Source of the DNA: Haemaphysalis longicornis
Lineage: Eukaryota; Arthropoda; Arachnida; Ixodida; Ixodidae
Direction of reading: 5' to 3'
NCBI GenBank assembly: GCA_013339765.2
Contig: CM023448.1
Coordinates: 115,167,100 to 115,231,099, forward strand
Length of the DNA stretch: 64,000 nucleotides
The first letter of the stretch is position 1, and every line of letters begins with the position of its first letter. A model generated the notes under the pieces. That model was not told where the DNA came from. It saw nothing but the letters and a program-made list of their open reading frames with translations, and did not search any database. The translations under genes and the position numbers were made by a program. Positions 38,851-49,634 of this stretch are shown piece by piece.

Positions 38851-41435
38851 AAAGCCACTCCATCTCTTCACCGCAGACGTTCGCTGCGCCCCTCTACAGC
38901 AATCCATAATCCTTTCTGTCGGCGGCGACGCTCCGCCGCCTGCAGGCACGACCTTGAGGCCCGGGAACGCGTCCTCTGCCGGCCCAGATATTACTTTTTC
39001 TTACCCCGGAGGGGTCACACCGTGCCCGGGGTTCAACCTCCCTGCCTCTCCTCATCTCCCCTACCGAGGGCTCCCCACCCATCCGGCTCCTTCCCCGCTC
39101 GCTCCCTCGGTGCCACCTGTCCGCGTGAGCACCGGAGTCGGCCTCTACTTTTACGGCCCTCTCGGGGCAATGCAGCGCCCGCAACTCTGCCGCTCTGATG
39201 TTGCGGATGGGCGCGCTCGAAAAAAGGCGTCGACGGTGGAAGCCTTTTCTGGCGCTCCCTCTCTGTGTCAGTGCGTTTCCACGCGGAAAAGGAAGTGGCG
39301 TACGCCTGCTCCCTTAGTTCTTTTGCCCGCGCGTCTGCTAACAAGTGATAACGAGCGACATCGTTTAATGCGAAAGAATTAAATGAACCAGAGAGCGTGG
39401 AAGTCCCGCTTCTCTAGCAGCGAAATGACTCCGTAACCCATGTTACCCCGACGCGTTCCATAGCGCGTCTTTTGCACTAATAAACCATGTTAAAAGGATC
39501 GTGCTGCTAGCCAGTGCCATTGGCTGCGACTCATTTAAAAGTGGGTGCTTCACTTTATTAAAACAGAAATGAGCGCGCGAAGCAACGCTTGGGCATACAT
39601 ACGCATTGCCTGCTATATATATTATACGCGTTTTGCGGCGAGAACTTCGCATCCTGCAACGCAACGCCCGGGCATGCGCCGAGTACCCTGGGGGCCGCGG
39701 CCGCCGTTCGGTGTCCGGCGGCAGCGACACGCTAACAATAACGCGCGGCGCTGGCCTCACCCAACGGCGCGCCAGTCACCAGCGAACCAGGATGGTCTGG
39801 AGGCAGTGCGTACCATACCGCCATGGAGCCTGAAGCATCTACATTGCCAGCAACCGCAAATTGGGACCGTCCGCGCCAGCACCCCGCCGGCATTCCGCAG
39901 GAAAACTCGAAAACGTTACTCGCAACGCAAAACTGGAAGGATAACTCAGCGGCGTTAAATTGGAAGTAAAGCTTTCCATAACAACTGAATGTCAGCTACG
40001 CAACGGGTCGAATGAAGATCGAATACGAGAAACTAGGTTTTGAGAATTTAAAAGGTTTAATAATTGAGAAAACTGAGGTTACCGTAGGTCAGGACAGAGG
40101 AGTACGGGGAGAAAACGTCTGACGCAGTGCACAGGCGTGGGGCGACTCCGACAGCGAAGGCATGTGCACGTGAGAGAGTGAAAACCCGAATATAAGCAAT
40201 CGCGTTGCGTCTGGCCTGGCCTAATGTTCTCTGGCATAACACACCCGAGTCAGGGGTCCGTTCGTGCCCCCGAGGGGCTCGGTGCTTCTTGGCGCGGCCA
40301 TGAGAGTAAATTGCGCTTTTCTGCGCGTCTTCGGGAGGCAGCTTTGGTGGTGTCGAGTGACTAAGTGCTTCGTGGTCGATTGTTTTCGTTTCTCGGCGGA
40401 GAGAATTCTTCGAATCGTCGGAGCCAGCTGACACTTACGTGCCTCAGTTTCCCTATTTTGTGCGTGTTCTGGAATCTGTCTTGTTTAGTACCGCGTTAGA
40501 ACGCCACTAGGATGACGCTCGATACGCTCGCGGTATATTATGAACGTGAAGCGTTCTAAATAAGCTATAGTATAGACGAGCATTTTTGTGGCGGCGGTGG
40601 TGTGTGAAGTCTCACCCGCTGCTTGGCTAGCCGCGTGAACACGCCCTCGCGGGGGCTGGGAAAAAAAAAAAAAAAATGTCCCAGTGCTTGCCGCTTGCGC
40701 GCGGTCACCACCGAGGCTGCCCATCCCCTGAAGCATGACCTCGATCCCTAGCGTAGTTTCGAGGCATTTGTGGCGCGCCGCGACGAGCTGCCCCGGGAGC
40801 GCCGCCTACAGCTGCCTACGCTGATTGCCTTGTTTATTAAGCTGGTGGTGGGATGTAGCGTCGGGGACAGGTATTGGTAGATGACGTCTATCGGCGCGTC
40901 CCGTCATTCTAGTGTTGGTTAGGTCACACGCCCCGTGCTAAGCCAACCGAGCACGGCCGTCAACAACGCACAAGCGTCGACGCTAAACCGTGAGGGGAGA
41001 TGGCTTGCCGGGAGAGATGGAGAGGGGACCCAGTCAGGTAGTGTCTACACTTGGCGAATTTCCGCTTCATGTGAATGGGGAATAAAGACAGTGTGAATAA
41101 AATAACTTATCTATTCAATGAAAAACACTTTTTAATTTGGGTGAAGTGTTTCAGAGTAACCCCGCTATTCTGAATCCCTCCTCCACTCGAGCGTCCAGTC
41201 GAGGAGGCCCTTGAAAGCGATTTTCGCATGTAAAGGCATTGCGGTGTATTATACTCAGCCGGGTCAAGGGAGCACATAGAGTGGAGGACAGAATACGGCC
41301 ATTAAACATTTCACGCGCGCAACACAAATTGTACTGCAATTTGCCGTGTATTTTTTTTTTTCATGTTCCGCCACGCGGCGACTCATGCAGTGAGATGTGG
41401 TCCTCTAATACTATAGTGATGGGCTCTATAGATCC
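38851..41435. other. no recognisable gene; CpG-rich blocks
   Basis: CpG-rich sequence at 38880-39350 and 39600-39960. A 48-codon ORF at 39823-39969 (MEPEASTLPATANW...) follows a TATA-like stretch near 39610 but has no family. A donor-like AGGCAC|GTAAGTG occurs on the minus strand at about 40437. An A-run lies at 40660-40675. Nothing firm. Confidence 0.4.
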
Positions 41436-41488
41436 CTTTTAAAGACGATAGTCTTTCTTGGGCTACTTGAACGGGAAAATTTTCGTCC

Positions 41489-41524
<36 letters not shown>

Positions 41525-42190
41525 ACTTAATTCAGCCAGCCAGCCAAAGTAAACCAGATGCTGCGCAATAGTCTTATATACTCACAGCCAAATCTAAACG
41601 TCTAAGTCCGGTGTTAATGTTCATACTTGTGAACTCTGTTGCACAAGAACAAGGCATTACGCAAAAATAGTGCAGAAAATCAATACATTAGTTATAATTT
41701 CAGTGTTCCTTTATTAAAAAAAATTACGGATGCTTGCTTTTTTGCGGTAGCAAATAGAATACTACATCAACTGCAGAAAACTGCCGCCTGCTGTTGCCCG
41801 CGCTACCTCGTGGCGGCATTTAAGAAATCAAAAGGCACAGCAACGAACGGTTCCACTGGATAGGTTCCGCGTTCCGCTTGGAACGATCGTGGAGTAGGGC
41901 AACGAGGTTCTATAAACGTTGTAGTCGGGTTCCTTGATTCACGCGCGTCTCCGCCGTACGGCAGCGCTGGCATCGAAGCACCCGACTTCGAGCAGTGGAA
42001 CTCGGTCAAATTTAAATTGTCTTGAGCAAACCCCTGGCGTGTTATCTTGGAAGGAACGAGATGGGAGAGGAACACCATCAGAGGTGAGCGGGAAAGAGAA
42101 GGGATGCATTTACTTGCCAGGGGCGAAAGTCGACTATCGTCTTGCGTCAACATTTGCAACGAAAGGAGCAGGTACGCGGCCAATTTTTCA
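41436..42190 (+). repeat. dispersed repeat family, copy 1 (plus)
   Basis: Aligns end to end with the reverse complement of 55910-56803. Shared landmarks in order: TTTTAAAGACGATA, TTGGGCTACTT, a CTGT-rich block, ATTCAGCCA, GCGCAATAGTCTTATATAC, AAACGTCTA, GTTCC.TTTATT, TACGGCAGCGCTGGCATCGA, TTGAGCAAACC, GTGAGCGGGAAAGAGAAGGG and GTCGACTATCGTCTT. The AAGACGATAGTC motif near one end recurs inverted (GACTATCGTCTT) near the other. No coding capacity is recognised, so this is probably a non-autonomous transposable element. Confidence 0.9.
41488..41524 (+). repeat. (CTGT)n microsatellite inside repeat copy 1
   Basis: Nine CTGT units. The minus-strand copy at 56.7 kb has a shorter, imperfect version at the same place, so the array expanded after the copies separated. 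Confidence 0.95.
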
Positions 42191-42647
42191 TGTGGGCCAA
42201 GTGTCTTGGCGTTCATCAGCTGTTTTTTTTTTCGACTCCTTCTGTGATGTTTGTTACCTGCAGTCAGTTTCGTGAAGGTGAATGCAGTTCATGCGTCTTC
42301 CTGGCCAGGGGCGATAAGTACCGTTAAATTGTGTGAACAGTCACTGCAGTGTGCATAATAATGACCCGTCTTTTTGTTACAACAAACTGAATGAAGCGTG
42401 TGCTTTGATTAGTAAAGAAAGACGCCGCTTTGCCGCAAGCGACATGGCGGCTCGCGATGAATGTAGCGTGCTGTGTTAGTATGGTGGACAGTATACGTAC
42501 GGGATCTCTTACCGGCAGCGCAAAGAAAAAAGAAACGCAAACCTGTCGAGTATCATTGTTATTATTCCCTACATCACTCACACTCATGGCTCTTTCACTT
42601 CAGGCGCCATTTCAGCCAGCCAGTTGCCCGGGGCAACCGTTGCCCTG

Positions 42648-43019
42648 TTCCAATCTCCGGGTTACGACCACTCACTTTATGAAGCGCCTTCAATACCCGT
42701 GCACCTGATATAAATTGAAAGTAAGAAAGCCGATATTCTGCGTAGAAAACAGCGATACCTTATAATTTGCTTACCTTTCAGTCGGGCTGGTTGCGTCAAT
42801 ACCACTTTTCTTTCTACTCGGCAACCTTCAACGTGAGCGAGTAGAAATAAAAAATGGCGTTGGCGCGTTTGCATGGCGCGCCTCGTTTGACAGGTAAGCA
42901 AATTCTTCCATATCGCCTTTTTCAACGCATAATATCGGGTTCATTTCTTTCAATTTATATCAGGTGCCCGGGTATTGAAGGTGCTTCATAAAGTGAGTGG
43001 TAGCACCCCGAGATTGGAA
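42648..43019. repeat. 370-bp fold-back (long inverted repeat)
   Basis: Left arm about 42648-42795 and right arm about 42880-43019 are reverse complements at roughly 85 percent by eye, with an 85-base centre that holds a second 7-bp stem (CTACTCG...CGAGTAG). Transcribed, it would form a hairpin of about 140 bp. Shared landmarks are CCACTCACTTTATGAAG and CACCTGATATAAATTGAAAG. Each arm contains a GTAAGCAAATT string. On plus, ATG at 42854 followed by 13 codons runs into CAG|GTAAGC at 42893, a plausible first exon inside the fold-back. Confidence 0.9.
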
Positions 43020-43103
43020 GCGGGTATAAGCAATGACATGAACCAGAAGCTGCGTTTTTAAAATCAAGAGTTCGGCGGGAGCCCGTCTGGTCGGGAAGAC
43101 GCA

Positions 43104-43400
43104 TTGCAACGAAACTTCTTTTTGATTTTAATAAACATGTATGGTCGCTGTCCCGCTTTAATCAAGCTGCGTCTTTGTGGGGTCCGTCCGCATATTTTCT
43201 GCCTGTGGCATGACACGAGATATGGAAGGCTGGAGCTGATAAACAGCTACTTGGATCACGCTGGTTTAGTAAGACTCCGAGCGAGCAACAGCAGCTATGA
43301 AAGCGTTGAAAAGAGGAGGGTAAGCGAATACGTGCCGACTTATTTTACATCGTCCGCTCCGAGACGCATATTATGTTGATTTGTGCATTCGGTGAATAAA
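43104..43400 (+). other. 91-codon ORF followed by a poly(A) signal
   Basis: ORF 43104-43379 (MQRNFFLILINMYGRC...) ends 15 bases before AATAAA at 43395-43400. ORF plus signal could be a terminal exon, but no acceptor, domain or upstream exon is convincing. Confidence 0.2.
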
Positions 43401-45579
43401 GCTTCTTGGTAACAGAAAACAGCTCGCTCTTCGCAAAATTGCTTTTTCCCCCGCACGCTGGACGTCGCCAGGTGAAATTATGTCGGTTTTTCGGAGCATA
43501 GCCGCTGTAAACACGCACACAATGGTTGCCTCGATGTGCTTTTCATTTTTTTCTGTCTGTAGCTATAGAAGCAAAACTTGATACATCCCGGTCAAAGCCT
43601 GTATTTGAAAAGCATGTTTCTGGAAGTAGGCACTGATATTGCCGCCAACAAGGCTTTTTAAATCGGTCTGTTCATGTTTTGTTATAAGCGCCTGACGGCG
43701 CACTGTTACCTTATCTTGTTGAAAGCTGAGCGAAGTGCAGTTTGTTTCGACTGACATTAAGCCGCCCCCGGCAATCTTGTTTTATAGGAAAATAGTGTAA
43801 CCCATTGTTCGTAACTTCCCCCGGGCCGGTCCTGGAGTAATCCACAGTTTTTTCGATTTGACGGGAGGTTATTTTTAAAGAACAGCGTTCCAAGATAAAT
43901 GCGGGCCGAACAAATGCCGCCGTACCCGATTCTCCGGCTGCCGCCTGAGCACGTTATTCTGTTTGGCTGTTCCTCCTACGTTTGTTGTTGTCATAGTTTT
44001 TATGCGGCTTCAAATTCGACCCCGAAACTTTATTGTCACGACGATGTTGCCTTCTCTGTGACCCTTGTGGCAAATATCTGGCGCGCGTGGTTCCTCTTAT
44101 AGTGCGGCAGATAGATAGAAACAACTTTCGCTGAGCCCATTTCAGGTGACGCTCGCAGGCGTCACCACCCAAAAATTCGGCCCCGTGCGGAGGGTATATC
44201 AGCACGCGGAATATTTCGAAAGCCATAACTGGCCTAATATTATTCAAACTTATAGGTCCATGGCGTGTAGTGAACCGGGTGGCTTCATAGAATTGTCGCA
44301 GAGCGCGTTTCTTCATGTAATAACTTTTTATTTATTTATTTATTATTTATTTCGTATTTATTTATTATTTATTTATTTATTATTTATTTATTTAGTTATT
44401 TATTTATTTATTTAACGTTGATTGACTTCGGTTTTACATGTGACCACAGTGAGTGGTTTTGTTTATTTTGATGTATCTAGAAAATCGGTTAATAAACATT
44501 GAAGGTGCCGCCGAAAATTTTTGTCAACAACGCCCTCCACATCATACAAAGAGGGGTTGCTGAAAACCGCATAAAAATCTACGCCGTAATAGAAGAGCTA
44601 CAGCCTACTGCAAAATCCCACGTTAACCGGTCAAATAAGAAACGAGGTGCTCTCCATATGAAAGCAGCGACAACTACGGTGACTTGATCATACACATAAA
44701 ACGTGGACAACGAAAAAAACGCTCCGTGTACTCTAAACACAACCCTTCCTAAACAAACAAACAAACAAAAAAAAAACACTCCAACCGGGAAAGAGAGCCG
44801 GAACAGATGCAAAAAGGAGATACAGAAAGAAGCTGCATACAGCAAGACTCAAATGACGAGACACATATAGCTGCTGGCTGTCAGCTTCAATCAAGCGGCT
44901 TCCGGAAAGGACCATGAGTTGCGCACTCTTGTGGCTGCGGTGCGCTGTTCGTTTCGCGACCTGTTTGTTCCGTCAATTCGAGCCGCCCCGAGTCAATCTG
45001 ACGTTTTGGATGGTGAGGGAAGAAATGGAAGTTCGCCCGGGATGTAGCCTCGGTTTCCTGTTTCCGATGTCGCCATATAGGATTAGGAGACGCGCGCCTC
45101 CACTGGCTCCAACTAACGCTACAAAATTTCCGGTAAGAGGCGGCCAGGTACAGAAAACAGAGTTGGAATGTGTCGCTGTCAATTGGAGATTTTTTTTTTT
45201 TTCGTTCACTAACTTGTTATTTTCATCGTCCGATGCCGTCTGTATTTTTTAAAGCTTGCTGTGGGTTGTTGTTGAAACTTAACCGAGGCTTGCCTCCCTG
45301 TCAGTGGCAGAAACGCTTTTGAGAGGTGTCAGCGCCGCTTTATTTGCGACGAAATACTGAAAAGGGAAAGAGGTTGCCTACGACATGGGGCGGCACTGCA
45401 CCACTGTACTCATACAACAGACGGAACACAGCAAGTGACAACTGACAACTTAAGAGCGGAAAAAATAATGAAGCGAATGACGAGCGTTGCAACAACTGCG
45501 CGACAACCCGCATGCAAATGCGAGCGAGAGCGAGAGAGGAAGAGACAAAAGAAAGAAAGAAAGAAAGAATTAGAAAGAA
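43401..45579. other. no recognisable gene; simple repeats
   Basis: Contains a (TTTA)n-type AT block at 44325-44414, a small GGTGACGC/GCGTCACC hairpin at about 44145-44167, a short (CAAA)n run near 44753-44770 and (GAAA)n at 45549-45570. ORFs lack family signatures. Confidence 0.45.
44325..44414 (+). repeat. (TTTA)n block
   Basis: About 90 bases of TTTA/TTATT repeat with minor interruptions. It may be the tail of an unrecognised minus-strand retrotransposon or a plain microsatellite. Confidence 0.85.
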
Positions 45580-45660
45580 AGATTTGAATGATTGATTGAA
45601 TAAACTTTATTCAAGACAGCAAGCGCCATGTTAGGGCACCCGCCCGGTGAGAGGCGTCGA
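45580..45660 (-). mobile_element. non-LTR retrotransposon 3' tail fragment
   Basis: Minus strand reads TTGAATAAAGTTTATTCAAT followed by a CAAT-type tandem tail: poly(A) signal plus short-repeat tail. Only some tens of bases of 3' UTR are recognisable, so this is a severely 5'-truncated copy. Confidence 0.6.
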
Positions 45661-46589
45661 AAGAAAGAAAAACTTCGACGACACCAAAACACTTCTTGTG
45701 ATACAGCGAATGCTTTCGAGAACATTCGCGTCCTTTCAGGGTTCCTGCACGTTTCGCTGTGTATTAGGTTTCTTCTTATGCCCTCACGGTGTCCGGAAAC
45801 CTCAGAAATCCGAATAACATTGCTGAGTGTGCCATTATTTCAACCTATGCATTCGTACGTGTCCACGGGGACACGCGGTGTGACATGGTTCATCTGTTGC
45901 GGCTTGGATTGCTGACTGCGACGCAGCACTGGGCGAGAGAAGCAGAGCCTAGGCGCGTGGTGAAATTCGCATGCCCAGGCGTTGCCAAGCAACGGACGTG
46001 CACGCTTTGTCTTTGTGTTTTGATTTTTCTTTCTGAGGCACGCACTGCGGAACTCGCCGGAGCCAATGGGAATATGTGTGCCGCGTTCCTAGGACAGCGG
46101 CCTTTTGGCTCAATGAGCCACTTAATGCGGTCACATTGAATAGAGGGAGGGAGGCAGGGACAGAGGGAGGGAGACTTGCGTGTAGTAAAGGCGCGATGGC
46201 CACATGGGGCCAGAACAGAGGTCCCGTGAAACAAACGCGGGGAGCATCGCTGCTAAAATGCAACTCCAAAATGCTGTCGCTAAGTGCTACATTTTTTATA
46301 ACGCCAAATATAGGGTTTCAAATGGCCAGTAGCGTCAAGATCACTTGTTTTCCTGCTGTCGTGAATGGTTGGGTCTGTGCAGGCGCAAGGAAAGTATTGG
46401 CCAGTGGTCCTGATTGGCCACCTTCCAGTGTTGGCGGGCTTGCCGGGTTACAATCAAAATGCACGTGCATTATGGACTTGGTTCCTATAGCCTTGTGGTC
46501 GCGTTTCAAGTGGTTGTTTGAAGGATAATTCCTCATTACAGCGATACGATATTCGCCTTGCTGAGCGATCATTGATTTGACGGCATACA

Positions 46590-47220
46590 CGGAGCACATA
46601 TGAAGCTCGCCGGAAATCTGATTTCTAAAGCGCTTAGTCACATTTTTTTATTCCATTTTTCAGGCAGGTGTGTTTCCAAATCAATCGAAATTGGCGAAGT
46701 GGTTCAGTATTCAAAAAAAGGTGATCACCGCTTCATTGAAAACAACGGACCCATTTCCGCCTTTTCATTTTTTATATAAGGTATTAGAGAAACTAATCGA
46801 ATTAAGCCTCTCCCGGTATTTAAAAGAAATATCGAATTACTCAACAATTGTCGGTTCGGTTTTTACTGCTGCTTGTCTACCGAACACGTAGTGAGATGTT
46901 TCCATATAAAAATTAAGTCATTTATTGATCGTGGTAAATAAGCCTGTCCCGTTTTCATCGATTTTTTAGGGCTTTCTATAAAATTGATCATAACATTGTT
47001 TTGAGTAAACTAGAACGTTATGGCTTTGTTGGACCACCACTAACTCTTTTGAAAAGCGTTCTTACTAATAGGCGTCAGTTCGTCTACGTTAACAGCCACT
47101 ATTCCCACCCGCTTAATATAAAAAAAAGATCAATAAAGGTATTATGCTTGACGTACATTGATCTAAAAAAAATACTACGAATCTTTATTGAGCACTGTCA
47201 CTTATTTTGACCACCTGGTT
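46590..47220 (+). pseudogene. CR1/Jockey-like reverse transcriptase remnant
   Basis: The first frame segment reads GVFPNQSKLAKWFSIQKK and FHFLYKVLEKLIELSL, matching 'GvFP..lK.Akv.Pi.KkGd' and 'SKi.EKii..rl' of the RT fingers. A second segment reads RAFYKIDHNIVLSKLERYGF (motif A region, normally DFSKAFDTIDH), GPPLTLLKSVLTNRRQFVYV and SHYSHPLN. The first aspartate of motif A is not visible, and frameshifts and stops separate the segments, so it is inactive. YADD is not reached. Probably related to the 3541-4942 element. Confidence 0.8.
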
Positions 47221-47456
47221 GCATGTGCGTTCATAACATAGTAGTATTAAATCGGGTTTGTTGCTGACAATTTTTTTCGTCAGTGATTTTTCTTCCTACA
47301 TGTCTTGCGCACTGTTCTGGGCTACTAGTTTTAAACATCCAGCTGTGCTCCAGTTATAGCGCAATTTTTTTCAATGACTCCCGGTCGAGTTATTTCTTTC
47401 CCTTCATGAGACTGAAGTCCACCCGTTTCAAGGAACAGCCAAAGCGTCTCAGCTCG

Positions 47457-47990
47457 CTCGCTCGCTCACTCACTCACTCACTCACTCACTCACTCACTCA
47501 CTCACTCACTCACTCACTCACTCACTCACTCACTCACTCACTCACTCACTCACTCACTCACTCACTCACTCACTCACCCGCTCACTCACTCACTTGCTCA
47601 CTCACTCACTCACTCACTCACTCACTCACTCACTCACTCACTCACTCACCCGATCACTTACTCACTCCCTCACTCACTCGCTCACTCACTCACTCACTCA
47701 CTCACTCACTCACTCACTCACTCACTCACTCACTCACTCACTCACTCACTCACTCACTCACTCGCTCACTCACTCACTCACTCACTCACTCACTCACTCA
47801 CTCCCTCACTCACTCACTCACTCACTCACTCACTCACTCACTCACTCACTCACTCACTCACTCACTCACTCACTCACTCACTCACTCACTCACTCACACT
47901 CACTCACTCACTCACTCACTCACTCACTCACTCACCAATCACTCACTCCCTCCCCCTCCCTCCACTCCCTCCCTCCCTCACTCACTCACT
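47457..47990 (+). repeat. (CACT)n array, about 530 bp
   Basis: More than 120 CACT/CTCA units with interspersed variants (CTCG, CTCC, CCCG, one CACACT phase break). It creates a Ser-Leu-Thr-His repeat ORF of over 200 codons that is not a gene. Confidence 0.98.
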
Positions 47991-48155
47991 TAACGCAGGG
48001 ACTAATACCCCTGTAAGCACTTGCAATGGCCATTAACGCAAACGGCAGCGCAATGCCGTAACAGGCGTGAGAACTGAATGGTGGAGGCTGCGCTCACGGC
48101 ACTTTCCATGTTCAGTTCCGTTAAATGATTTATCGCGTGGCTGTTGAAATCTTAC

Positions 48156-48297
48156 CTCGCTAACTCCAAATTTTTTTCGCAAATTTCTGCTCTGCTTGAT
48201 GCAGAGTGTATTTCTTTTACTCTTCGCAACAAATTTTGTAACAGTACTGGGGAACCTCATTTTGCCGGTCCAGTCGGATCCATGGCTCTGCAAATGG
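48156..48297 (-). CDS. possible second exon of the 48.4-kb candidate gene
   Basis: Minus-strand segment ending in GCGAG before donor GTAAGA (complement of 48150-48155). If spliced from 48357 to 48297 the frame stays open and gives a basic stretch including KMRFPSTVTKFVAKSKRN and KQSRNLRKKFGVSE. The acceptor (ACAAACGCAG) has a poor pyrimidine tract; a better-looking alternative (CCATTTGCAG, exon from 48287) hits a stop after nine codons. The basic helix-like sequence would suit the third helix of a Myb/SANT-like domain, but that is conjecture. Confidence 0.25.
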
Positions 48298-48356
48298 CTG
48301 CGTTTGTAGTTTCCACATGGTGAAGCGTCTCATTTCACGACATAGCTTGTACTTAC

Positions 48357-48478
48357 CTCAGCACCATTGCCCTGAACAAGTTAATTGCAGAATGTGTCAG
48401 TGACGGTGTCCACACGAAGCGTTTTTGCGGCAGCGCGGTCGGCTGCACCGGGGACACGTTGTTGCTGGGGGCTGCCAT
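48357..48478 (-). CDS. candidate first coding exon of a host gene
   Basis: Minus strand: AAAGATGGCAG is a strong Kozak start (ATG complement of 48476-48478). Forty codons follow (MAAPSNNVSPVQPTALPQKR, then FVWTPSLTHSAINLFRAMVL), ending CTGAG before GTAAGTAC, a near-perfect donor, in phase 2. The upstream 120 bases are CpG-rich with no repeat signature, like a 5' UTR. An in-frame upstream ATG at 48563-48565 would add 29 residues. The block VWTPSLTHSAINLF weakly recalls the first helix of Myb/SANT-like DNA-binding domains; treat that as a hint. This is the best host-gene candidate in the window. Confidence 0.45.
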
Positions 48479-48594
48479 CTTTCCTAGCTGACGACGGTAC
48501 GGACCAAAACATCCGAAACGGAGACCATGCAGATCCGTTGGCGCCGATCGCCGTTGGGTTTCCAACGTCGCTCGCGCTGCTGTCTAACTCCGCC

Positions 48595-48637
48595 TAACGG
48601 CCGTTAAGGTCAACTGCTGTTTTTTTAACGGCCGTTG
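48595..48637 (-). promoter_or_regulatory. paired palindromes with Myb-type sites
   Basis: TAACGGCCGTTA (48595-48606) and TAACGGCCGTTG (48626-48637) are 31 bases apart. Each contains two inverted YAACGG sites, the consensus bound by Myb proteins. They lie about 120-160 bases upstream of the candidate start at 48478, where a proximal promoter would be. The function is inferred. Confidence 0.4.
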
Positions 48638-48655
48638 AAGTGCCCGTAAACAGGG

Positions 48656-49300
48656 TGTTACGAATCGGCCAGCGCCGCCGTACTGTCCCGCATCACTCCT
48701 CAGCTGTGCGGCGAAGCCCCTGCGTGCGCCTTCGAAAACAGGCGCAACCATGTCGGTGGCAAGTTGCGACAAGCCTCGTAAGACGCTTTGCTCTCGGCGC
48801 ATTTCAAAACTTCGGCTGCTGGCGGCGAGGCTCGTCTCCACGCTCTTCAAGGACACAGGGGCCCCGTCGATCGCAACGGAGTCCTCCTCTCTCCCCTCTC
48901 TAGGACTCAACGTGCCCGAGGCTATGAACGGCTTACGAACTCTGGAAAGAGTGTTGTGTGTGTCTGTGACGTTCGCGGCGTGTTCCAGCTTGTTTCGTTT
49001 GACCGTTACCCCGCTTTTGGGTATAAATAGAGCTGCCCAAGCGTTGTAACTCATTCCTGTTAGAGCAGCGAATCGATGTTGTCGCTCTGCTCGAGTCCTG
49101 TATTGTAACCTCGCCCGTCGGGGCATTGTTCTTTGGCTTCGGCTCACCTCTCGCTATGAAGTAAACAGTTACGTTAGCCTACGGCTTCTGGACTTCTTCA
49201 CGGCTGCAACAGCGGCTGGCCGCTCCCATCATACACGCTACCCACTCGTATGTCGGAGGCCACGGAGCTCGGATCGGGTGCCCCCCGCCCGGTCGCAACA
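48656..49300 (+). mobile_element. solo LTR of a Gypsy-type retrotransposon
   Basis: Starts TGTTACGAATCGG and ends GGTCGCAACA, giving the TGTT...AACA inverted termini of an LTR. The four bases on each side are identical (AGGG at 48652-48655 and at 49301-49304), the size of target duplication made by Gypsy-type elements. GTATAAATAG (49020-49029) is a good U3 TATA box, so the LTR points to plus. No gag-pol lies on either side, so it is the product of LTR-LTR recombination. A 187-codon antisense ORF runs through it and is not a gene. Confidence 0.9.
49021..49029 (+). promoter_or_regulatory. TATA box of the solo LTR
   Basis: TATAAATAG about 365 bases into the LTR marks the U3/R region. Transcription from it would run away from the minus-strand gene candidate at 48.4 kb. 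Confidence 0.55.
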
Positions 49301-49349
49301 AGGGGTATCACTCACTCACTCACTCACTCACTTATCAACGTGCTGACGA

Positions 49350-49395
49350 CCCATCGAACGGTAACCCATCGAACGGTAACCCATCGAACGGTAAC
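49350..49395 (+). repeat. 15-bp tandem repeat, three copies
   Basis: ACCCATCGAACGGTA three times without error, then drifting. Confidence 0.95.
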
Positions 49396-49634
49396 CTCAC
49401 TAAAGCATTCCTTCATTCACTCACTCTCTCATTGGTATTTAATCACACATTCCGCGGCTCCCACCAATCCCGCGGCTCCACCAGCTTCTGTGCGCATTCA
49501 CCTATACCGCCCGCCTACTTGCTCATTCCCCCTTCCACCCTCCCACTCACTCACTCGCTCGCTCACTCAACTCAACTGCCGTGCCGGAGGCGTAGCTGGA
49601 AATACTTTGGCTGCTCGCTCAGAAATTACTCGTT

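Noticed and set aside
41803..42216. 137-codon minus-strand ORF
   Set aside because: Lies wholly in the dispersed repeat; the second copy does not keep the frame open over the same length.
47283..48016. ORFs of 236 and 140 codons made of Ser-Leu-Thr-His repeats
   Set aside because: They are translations of the CACT array; a 4-base repeat stays open in several frames.
48584..49147. 187-codon minus-strand ORF
   Set aside because: It runs antisense through the solo LTR, which is GC-rich and noncoding.
47457..49400. CRISPR-like spaced repeats
   Set aside because: Repeats are contiguous with no unique spacers, and the genome is eukaryotic.
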